A stretch of DNA of 7,012 bases from Prevotella sp. (GTDB taxonomy: Bacteria > Bacteroidota > Bacteroidia > Bacteroidales > Bacteroidaceae). This document shows, piece after piece, positions 1 through 5,430 of this stretch; the first letter of the stretch is position 1; every line of letters begins with the position of its first letter. The notes below the pieces were generated by a model. It saw only the letters and a program-made list of their open reading frames with translations, was not told the origin of the DNA and ran no database searches. Location: assembly GCA_021204605.1 (NCBI GenBank), contig JAJPZD010000071.1, positions 1 to 7,012 on the forward strand. Direction: 5' to 3'. The translations under genes were made by a program, and so were the position numbers.

Positions 1-319
1 CTTTAAATGTTATTGACAATGTAGGTTTATTGGGACATTTTATGTTCAAAAACTTTGTTCCTGGAGATAAATAAACCCAATATTCAGTGATTTCAAAACT
101 TGAGGCGATAACATTACCCTCAAATTTACAGCCTACAACTGGAAGTTGTATTTTTACCAGTGCGCAGATATTTCCGTTGTTATCCTTATGTTGCATTGGA
201 ACAATCATCGGTTCCATTTTTTGCTCAAATTTTGATACAGACAACGATTGTGACTCAATTTGCGTAGTGTGGATAACACATACAAATAGAATTATCAGTT
301 TTATTTGAAGATGTTTCAT
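1..319 (-). CDS. N-terminal part of a secreted Bacteroidota protein with EYWVY/FEGNV domain (truncated by window edge)
   Basis: Reading from ATG at 319-317, 106 codons are open to the window edge with no stop. The product starts with MKHLQIK and a hydrophobic run IILFVCVI, a likely signal peptide cut near S23-S25. It then shows DNNGNICALVKIQLP (46-60), FEGNVI (66-71), EYWVYLSPGTKFLNIKCP (79-96) and LSITFK. From memory, this pattern (NG..CALVK, FEGN, EYWVY...G.K.L.I..P) is the N-terminal beta-rich domain of secreted Bacteroides/Prevotella proteins that often continue into PEGA-like, SEL1/TPR or formylglycine-enzyme-like regions. The C-terminal part is outside the window, so the full architecture cannot be stated. 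It is 77 bp downstream of the kinase on the same strand and may belong to the same system, or start a separate unit if the hairpin at 372-386 terminates transcription. Confidence 0.8.
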   Translation of the reverse strand, partial: MKHLQIKLIILFVCVIHTTQIESQSLSVSKFEQKMEPMIVPMQHKDNNGNICALVKIQLPVVGCKFEGNVIASSFEITEYWVYLSPGTKFLNIKCPNKPTLSITFK

Positions 320-371
320 ATTAAAAGTAATTTGACTAAATTTTAAGTATTAATTTTATTAATCTTAAGAA

Positions 372-386
372 GCCTCATAGTGAAGC
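372..386 (-). terminator. Possible weak intrinsic terminator after the kinase gene
   Basis: Read on the minus strand, GCTTCA, loop CTA, TGAGGC forms a six-pair stem with one G-U pair, followed by TTCTTAA. It lies 10 bases after the kinase stop codon. The stem is short and the T-tract is poor, so it may only attenuate or do nothing. It is the only hairpin I could find by eye in the gaps between genes. Confidence 0.3.
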
Positions 387-396
387 ATTTTAGAGT

Positions 397-2328
397 TTAA
401 AAGGGTGGTTTTTGATTTGCGTTATTGTCGTAATATCCATAGCCATCAAGGACATTGACGACATACTGGGCCTCACTCTTTCCAACGTTAGCTTTATATG
501 CTTTATTGGCATAGCTGTTGGCGAGAGAAAAATTGTTTTGTTTGAGGTAAATCTTGGCGAGTTTGCAGTAAGCCTTGGAATAACCGTTATTGGCAAGTTG
601 GACGAGTGTCGATACATCATCTTTTTTAACAGCATCATCATATTTCTGGTCGTCTGTTTTTTCTTTTATCACAGTCGGCTCAGTTTTGGGCTGTGGAGTT
701 ATGGGTTTTTCTTCCTGCTGAATGTTTTTCTTTTCCGATATCATCAAGTCAGCTTTTTCCGATGTCATAAGACAATCAGTTTTTTGTTCTAAAACCGTAT
801 CATCTATTATGACAGTGTCGGGTACTATCAGGTCGGGGGCAATAGAAGGCCTTGAAGGAAATTTAATCTTTGGTATGAAAATAGCCAACAGCACTATGAT
901 GGCAAAAGTCAGGACAATCAAGCAAATGCGCTTAATTGTCTTGGCAGATAGATTTGTGCTTTTTAGTTTAGAGAAGAATTGAGCAAAAGGAAGTGGAGTA
1001 GGCTTTTTCCATTTATCCCGTTTCACGAGGTAGAAGGTGCCGTTGGCAGAGAACAGTTCACAGTTCATGGTGTAGTCTGTGGCGTTTGACATACCAGGAC
1101 TGCTCAATCCTGTGAGTTTCTGCGCATCATTGAGATAAGAATCATAAATCCACTTGTGGATATCGTAAGGTTCTAGACCAATCAGAATGCCTTTGTCGTC
1201 TCTCTTAACGATATTTTTCTCCTCCACGTAAAACTCGTATATAGTATATATTTCTGTTTTAGTGATGTTTTCCCCTTCAGACGAGGATGGGGCACCAGTA
1301 TAGATTACGGCTTTATATACGTAGCAGTTGTTGCGTTTCTCCTCAACATGCACGATACGATATTTATAGTGGCCACCGCGAAGTATAAAGTTGCTTGGCA
1401 GAGCAGAATTACCCTCCAGATCATTAAGGAAATTCTTCGCTGATTGTGTCCGGAGAGTGTAATCACCTTTCATCGCATTGGCGATGGCCATGCGTGTCCG
1501 TTTGCTTATGGAAGTCGGCAGAACAGACTCCACGTAACCATCGTGTACATCGAATGCGCCTAAGGGGTCTTTGCCTGTCATAAGGTAAAGAGCAGTGGCA
1601 GCCAACGAATAAACATCCATCCAAGGGGCGAATGTAGTAACCTTTGCATGTTGCTCTCTTGGGCTGTATCCCTCGCTTATACCAGCCATATTGCTCGTTG
1701 TGGTTATGTTGCCTTTTGAGTCGAAATGTATGGCAATGCCGAAATCAATGAGTACGGGTTCATAGGAGACCTGGTCGTAGTTTTTTCTTAATACGATATT
1801 CTCAGGCTTTATATCCAAATGGAGCAACCTCTCTTGATGCAGACAAGTTACAGCATTAGCGATGGGGCGTATAATGGAAAGAGCCTTTTCCTCGGAAATA
1901 CCACCGCCATTATCCTTGATCATTTGTCTAAGGTCGCCCCCATTAAGATATTCCATGACATAGTATGCCGTGTTGTTCGCCTCAAACACCTCGTTGACAT
2001 CAACGATATTCTTGTTGATTTTGCATATCTTGTTAAGGCGTTTTCCCTCCTTGATGAAACTCTTCAGGCTGTTTTCAACATCTTCCGCCGCCTCTTTTGA
2101 ATACTCCACGCTCTTGCCGTCGCTTCCGCGGTGGCAACGGCCTTTCACAAAGTGTTCTTTTACGGCGAAGGAAATACGGTTTTTAATGTTTCCAACACCA
2201 ACCATTGCGGAGACCTTGTAGGTAATTCCAAAGCCCCCTTGCCCTAAAACACTTTCTATCCTATATTCTAACGTTCCGCCAGTGAGCGTTATACCTATAG
2301 GTAATGGGTATTCAATATTTTTAGCCAT
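397..2328 (-). CDS. Membrane Hanks-type Ser/Thr protein kinase with periplasmic SEL1-like tail (643 aa)
   Basis: Residues about 20-305 are a complete Hanks-type kinase domain: glycine loop LGQGGFG (28-34), ATP lysine K57 (FAVKEHF), helix-C glutamate E94, catalytic loop HLDIKPEN (170-177; D172, N177), DFG 195-197, activation segment with TTTS (209-212) ending in GYSPREQ, and structural D238 (MDVYSL). All core catalytic residues are present, so it should phosphorylate Ser/Thr; the catalytic loop has L171 where RD kinases have Arg. Residues about 313-437 look like a degenerate second N-lobe. A single membrane segment covers about 467-487 after a basic stretch (AKTIKR), predicting a cytoplasmic kinase and an outer C-terminus. 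A Pro/Glu/Lys/Thr-rich linker (about 490-560) leads to a SEL1/TPR-like tail (about 561-616; LVQLANNGYSKAYCKLAKIY). The ATG lies 2 bp after the upstream stop. Substrates are unknown. Confidence 0.95.
   Translation of the reverse strand: MAKNIEYPLPIGITLTGGTLEYRIESVLGQGGFGITYKVSAMVGVGNIKNRISFAVKEHFVKGRCHRGSDGKSVEYSKEAAEDVENSLKSFIKEGKRLNKICKINKNIVDVNEVFEANNTAYYVMEYLNGGDLRQMIKDNGGGISEEKALSIIRPIANAVTCLHQERLLHLDIKPENIVLRKNYDQVSYEPVLIDFGIAIHFDSKGNITTTSNMAGISEGYSPREQHAKVTTFAPWMDVYSLAATALYLMTGKDPLGAFDVHDGYVESVLPTSISKRTRMAIANAMKGDYTLRTQSAKNFLNDLEGNSALPSNFILRGGHYKYRIVHVEEKRNNCYVYKAVIYTGAPSSSEGENITKTEIYTIYEFYVEEKNIVKRDDKGILIGLEPYDIHKWIYDSYLNDAQKLTGLSSPGMSNATDYTMNCELFSANGTFYLVKRDKWKKPTPLPFAQFFSKLKSTNLSAKTIKRICLIVLTFAIIVLLAIFIPKIKFPSRPSIAPDLIVPDTVIIDDTVLEQKTDCLMTSEKADLMISEKKNIQQEEKPITPQPKTEPTVIKEKTDDQKYDDAVKKDDVSTLVQLANNGYSKAYCKLAKIYLKQNNFSLANSYANKAYKANVGKSEAQYVVNVLDGYGYYDNNANQKPPF
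481..651 (-). other. SEL1/TPR-like periplasmic tail of the kinase
   Basis: Codons about 560-616. KYDDAVKKDDVSTLVQLANN then GYSKAYCKLAKIYLKQNNFS and LANSYANKAYKA follow the SEL1 helix pattern (LA..G...A...LA.IY....A..Y..KA), but without the central G.GV loop. It is therefore a shortened SEL1 or a TPR unit. It resembles the exported SEL1 proteins encoded upstream and would be in the same compartment. Confidence 0.65.
868..930 (-). other. Transmembrane segment of the kinase
   Basis: Codons about 467-487 encode an uninterrupted hydrophobic stretch (ICLIVLTFAIIVLLAIFIP) preceded by lysines and an arginine. Under the positive-inside rule, this puts the catalytic domain in the cytoplasm and the C-terminal linker and SEL1-like tail in the periplasm. 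It is the only membrane segment visible in the protein. Confidence 0.88.
1018..1392 (-). other. Degenerate second kinase N-lobe (pseudokinase-like module) within the kinase gene
   Basis: Codons about 313-437. GGHYKYRIVHV...VYKA (318-340) aligns without gaps to GGTLEYRIESV...TYKV (17-39). IYTIYEFYV (360-368) aligns to SFAVKEHFV (53-61), with Y364 in place of the ATP lysine. SYLNDAQKLTGL (397-408) matches helix C SFIKEGKRLNKI (90-101). ELFSANGTFYLV (424-435) matches EVFEANNTAYYV (113-124). The glycine loop is replaced by EEKRNNC. No C-lobe follows. It was identified by comparing the protein with itself by eye. Confidence 0.72.
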
Positions 2329-2330
2329 AT

Positions 2331-3143
2331 TTATTTAAGATTATCTTGCATTTGAATAACTTTCATGGCATCATCATCTTCGTATGATGCAGCTTGTTTC
2401 ATCCAATATTCCGCTTTATCCATGTCTTTTTCAACACCGCGACCATTGGCATAGCATTTTGCGAGGAAACGCATGGCTTTACCAGAAGGGAAATCGCCTT
2501 TGACGGCTTTTTGAAACCAAGACACTGCTTTATTATAGTCTATTGCAACACCTCTGCCATAATAATAACATTCACCTAATTTGTTCTGAGCGGGAGAAAA
2601 ACCTTGTTCAGCCGATTTTCTAAACCAGATGATGGCTTTATCGTAGTTTTGTACCACGCCAATGCCATCTTGATAACAAAAACCTAAATTGAGCTGGGCA
2701 TTTATATGTCCTTGCTCAGCAGCTTTTCTGAACCATCCAACTGCTTCTACCTCATTTGGCACAACACCTTTTCCATAAATATAAAAAACACCTAAATTAT
2801 CTTGTGCGCTTGAATATCCTTGCTCAGCAGCTTCTCTATACCATTTGACTGCAAGATGATAGCTTTGTTCTACACCAGTACCGTAATCATAACACTCACC
2901 TAATCTATTTTGTGCTTTTGCATTTCCCTGTATTGCCGCTTTTCTGAACCATTTGACGGCTTCCTCATAGTTTTGTGATACGCCATAGCCATTATAATAA
3001 CAGATACCTAAATCGCATTGCGCTTCTGCATCTCCTGCGTTGGCTTTCTTCATCAATTGTTCGGAATAGGTTTGGGCAAGAGTTGTATTTCCTAAACAAA
3101 TTAAGAACAATGCTAACATTATGGTTTTCATTAACTTACTCAT
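2331..3143 (-). CDS. Secreted SEL1-repeat protein, six repeats (270 aa)
   Basis: The signal peptide core is MLALFLICLGNTT with a cut LA|QTYS after A23, giving the same mature start QTYSE as the two upstream paralogues. An alternative start at Met5 (MKTIML) would give an equally good signal peptide, so the exact start is uncertain by four codons. Six SEL1 repeats run from about 37 to 254 (starting near 37, 73, 109, 145, 181 and 221), most with LG.CY..G.GV and KW[FY]R[KE]AAEQG. The last 87 residues (QNKLGECYYYG to VIQMQ) are nearly identical to the end of the 383-residue paralogue, in protein and in DNA. The stop codon is only 2 bp before the kinase ATG, so this protein and the kinase are probably translationally coupled and made in linked amounts. 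That makes it the best candidate for a direct partner of the kinase's outer domain (inference). Confidence 0.93.
   Translation of the reverse strand: MSKLMKTIMLALFLICLGNTTLAQTYSEQLMKKANAGDAEAQCDLGICYYNGYGVSQNYEEAVKWFRKAAIQGNAKAQNRLGECYDYGTGVEQSYHLAVKWYREAAEQGYSSAQDNLGVFYIYGKGVVPNEVEAVGWFRKAAEQGHINAQLNLGFCYQDGIGVVQNYDKAIIWFRKSAEQGFSPAQNKLGECYYYGRGVAIDYNKAVSWFQKAVKGDFPSGKAMRFLAKCYANGRGVEKDMDKAEYWMKQAASYEDDDAMKVIQMQDNLK
2382..3035 (-). repeat. Six SEL1-coding repeats of about 108 bp
   Basis: Codons about 37-254 encode six SEL1 units. The first four are regular 36-residue copies. The last two diverge from the rest but match the final two units of the paralogue at 4201-5352, showing that the terminal pair is an inherited C-terminal cap rather than a recent internal copy. 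Confidence 0.8.
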
Positions 3144-3166
3144 AATAGTTGTTTTTTATTGTTTTT

Positions 3167-4150
3167 TTAGAACATGGTTTTGAGCATATCAAATACGGAT
3201 GTTGCATTAGTGCAGCCTTTTTGTGCTGCTTCTTCCAATAATACATCTGCTTTTGTGATGTTTGTTTCACAGCCACGTCCAAATCTGTAACATTTAGAAA
3301 GATAAAAACAAGCCATACCTGAAAGTTTTTTTATAGTGCTTTCCTTTGCCATAGTAAAATATTTAATGGCCTTCTCATAATTTTCAGGTATGCTCGTGTT
3401 GTTATAGTAGGTTTCCCCCAAAATGAGTTGTGCGATATCAGCCAAATCACCCAAATCCTTCGTATCTCCCAACAATGCGAATGTTTTTGACAAGTCTTTT
3501 TCGACAATGTCCCCTTTAGCATACATAGAGGCCATGTATATTTTTGCACAATCGCTATAAAATTTAACATTATCGTTTGATGCAATGTTGTAATAATATA
3601 AGGCTTTATCTGCGTTCTTATCTACACCCCAGCCATTCTCATAACATTGTCCAAGTTTAAGGCTTGCTCCACCGACATAAAAAGAATTCAAATTTGTCGC
3701 TTTTTCAAACCATGGTATCGCTTTTTCATAATCCTTCGCTACTCCAAGACCTCCGTAATAAAAATCCCCGATTTTAAATGTTGCTATCGCATAATAATTT
3801 TCCGTGTCTTTATTGCCGTCGTATTTGTCAACAACAATCTTGTAATATTGTAAGGCTTCACTATAATCTTTATTATTGTCGTAGATATTAGCTACTGAAA
3901 AAGCAGATATTAAGGTTAACAAATTATTACGATTCCCATCTATTACTTTTTTATACCAATAAATCGCTTGAATGGAATCTTGTTTAATACCTTTTCCTCC
4001 AAAATAACAATTTGCCAGATTGAATTGTGAAATGGCATCACCTGCGTTGGCTTGTTTTACCAATTCTTCGGAATAAGTTTGTGCACAACAAAGTTGAGCT
4101 GTGCAAAGCATTAAAGCAATGAAAAATATTATTCTTTTGATTACTTTCAT
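3167..4150 (-). CDS. Secreted divergent SEL1/TPR-repeat protein (327 aa)
   Basis: The signal peptide is nearly the same as in the preceding gene (IIFFIALMLCTAQ), with a predicted cut CCA|QTYS after A23. The mature N-terminus SEELVKQANAGDA is the leader into SEL1 repeat 1 (about 37-72, GGKGIKQD). After that the repeats are irregular: a TPR-like segment at about 80-112 (YSEALQYYKIVVDKY), SEL1-like copies near 120-156 (FYYGGLGVAKDYEKAIPWFEKA) and 160-196 (CYENGWGVDKNADKALYYY), then degenerate units to the end (CYRFGRGCETNITKADVLLEEAAQKG). It is therefore a paralogue of its neighbours that has diverged in its repeats but not in its leader. The gap to the next gene is 23 bp, with no terminator, which supports co-transcription. 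It probably acts as a periplasmic or surface binding scaffold. No catalytic residues are recognisable. Confidence 0.91.
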   Translation of the reverse strand: MKVIKRIIFFIALMLCTAQLCCAQTYSEELVKQANAGDAISQFNLANCYFGGKGIKQDSIQAIYWYKKVIDGNRNNLLTLISAFSVANIYDNNKDYSEALQYYKIVVDKYDGNKDTENYYAIATFKIGDFYYGGLGVAKDYEKAIPWFEKATNLNSFYVGGASLKLGQCYENGWGVDKNADKALYYYNIASNDNVKFYSDCAKIYMASMYAKGDIVEKDLSKTFALLGDTKDLGDLADIAQLILGETYYNNTSIPENYEKAIKYFTMAKESTIKKLSGMACFYLSKCYRFGRGCETNITKADVLLEEAAQKGCTNATSVFDMLKTMF

Positions 4151-4200
4151 AGTTGTATATTTTTGTTATTTTATTTGATATTGTGATTCGGTAGATGGTA

Positions 4201-5352
4201 TTATCTTGCTAATAATTCAGATTGCATCTGAATAACCCTCATAGCATCGTCATCACCATAGTCGGCAGATTTTTTCATCCAATATTCAGCTTTTTCAGGA
4301 TCTGCTGCAACTCCACGGCCATTGGCATAGCATTTTGCGAGAGAGCGCATGGCATTGCCAGAGGGGTTATCCCCTATAACGGCTTTTTGAAACCAAGATA
4401 CAGCTTGATTATAGTCTAATGCTACGCCATGACCGTAATAATAACATTCACCTAATTTGTTCTGAGCGAGAGAAAGTCCTTGCGCAGCAGCTTTTTCAAA
4501 CCATTTAACAGCTTCCTCATAGTTTTGCACAACCCCTTTGCCATCATAATAACAGATGCCTAAATTCAATTGTGCGAGAGAGAAACCTTTTTCAGTCGCT
4601 TTTTTATACCATTTTATTGCTTCTTTATTGTCTTGTTCAACACCTATGCCATCTTCATAGCAACGGCCTAAATTATATTGCGCTTGTGCTAAACCCAATC
4701 TTCCTCCTTCTGCTGCTTCTCTGTATAATGAGACGGCTTCCGCATAATCTTGTTTCACACCTTGACCATTTTCATAGCACATACCCAAATTATTTTTTGC
4801 GAGAATAAATCCATATTTACCCGCTTTTCTATACCATTTGACAGCTTCCTCATAGTTTTGCTCTACCCCTTTGCCATCATAATAACAGGTGCCTAAGTTA
4901 TTTTGTGCGGAAGAATCTCCTTGATCAGCCGCCAATTTATACCATTTAACAGCTTCTGCATAGTTTTGTGGCACTCCCAAACCCTCGTCATAACAGACGC
5001 CTAAATTAAATTGTGCATTAACATATCCTTTTTCCGCCGCTTTTCTATACCATTTAACAGCTTCTTCATAGTTCTGCTCAACTCCTTCGCCATTATAATA
5101 ACTTTGGGCTAAATTGTATTGTGCATATACATCACCTTGTTCCGCTGCTTTTCTAATCCAATTAATAGCTTCTTTATAGTCTTGTTTAACACCATTGCCA
5201 TTATGATAGCATACTCCTAACATGAGTTGTGCTTTTGCATCACCTTTTTTTGCTTTTTTAACCAATTCTTTGGAATATGTTTGTGCGTAACAGAATTGAG
5301 CTGTGCACAACATTAACGTTATGAAAAAGATAATTTTTTTTATTCTAAGCAT
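4201..5352 (-). CDS. Secreted SEL1-repeat protein, nine repeats (383 aa)
   Basis: The signal peptide has a basic MLRIKK start, a hydrophobic core of about residues 7-20 and a predicted cut CYA|QTYS after A23. The rest is an almost perfect array of nine SEL1 repeats of 36 residues from about 37 to 366 (starting near 37, 73, 109, 145, 181, 220, 256, 292 and 331), each following the pattern AQ.NLG.CY..G.GV.Q.YEEAVKWYRKAAE.G. One three-residue insertion (within GGRLGLAQAQ, about 216-225) breaks the period. Eight of nine repeats carry a cysteine in the LG.CY position. Such arrays form a curved superhelix that binds other proteins; no enzyme motif is present. It lies 78 bp after the first gene's stop and 50 bp before the next gene. 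Its signal peptide closely matches that of the next gene, and its last two repeats closely match those of the gene starting at 3143, so it is a recent paralogue of both. The protein partner is not known. Confidence 0.94.
   Translation of the reverse strand: MLRIKKIIFFITLMLCTAQFCYAQTYSKELVKKAKKGDAKAQLMLGVCYHNGNGVKQDYKEAINWIRKAAEQGDVYAQYNLAQSYYNGEGVEQNYEEAVKWYRKAAEKGYVNAQFNLGVCYDEGLGVPQNYAEAVKWYKLAADQGDSSAQNNLGTCYYDGKGVEQNYEEAVKWYRKAGKYGFILAKNNLGMCYENGQGVKQDYAEAVSLYREAAEGGRLGLAQAQYNLGRCYEDGIGVEQDNKEAIKWYKKATEKGFSLAQLNLGICYYDGKGVVQNYEEAVKWFEKAAAQGLSLAQNKLGECYYYGHGVALDYNQAVSWFQKAVIGDNPSGNAMRSLAKCYANGRGVAADPEKAEYWMKKSADYGDDDAMRVIQMQSELLAR
4255..5244 (-). repeat. Nine tandem SEL1-coding repeats of about 108 bp
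   Basis: Each unit encodes one 36-residue SEL1 repeat. Several are still similar as DNA: the segment starting at 4501 (ccatttaacagcttcctcat) recurs at 4834 with one change in its first 20 bases, and related copies occur near 4942 and 5050. The spacing 4501 to 4834 is 333 bp, which is three units plus the nine bases of the three-residue insertion. This fits array growth by unequal recombination or slippage within the gene. Confidence 0.85.
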
Positions 5353-5430
5353 ATCTATTTTATTAGTTCCGAAACATTATCTTTTTGGATTTGTTCTCTG
5401 GAGTTTAAAATGATTCTATTGGATGTATTA

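Noticed and set aside
87..308. Plus-strand open frame of 73 codons
   Set aside because: It is antisense to the truncated secreted protein, whose minus-strand frame has a signal peptide and family motifs and stays open to the window edge.
412..792. Plus-strand open frame of 126 codons
   Set aside because: It lies fully antisense to the C-terminal part of the kinase gene, which has clear homology. The product is a Phe/Ile-rich string with no recognisable domain.
3331..3585. Minus-strand open frame of 84 codons in another frame of the 327-residue gene, suggesting a frameshift
   Set aside because: The main frame is continuous and keeps SEL1/TPR-like features on both sides. The alternative frame has no SEL1 pattern.
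4255..5244. Regularly spaced repeats that resemble an array such as CRISPR
   Set aside because: The period is 108 bp, equal to 36 codons, the whole unit is coding, and there are no identical short repeats separated by unique spacers.
5353..5430. Terminator or separate promoter in the 78-bp gap between the first and second SEL1 genes
   Set aside because: I found no stem-loop with a T-tract and no TAnnTTTG on the minus strand; the gap is simply A/T-rich.
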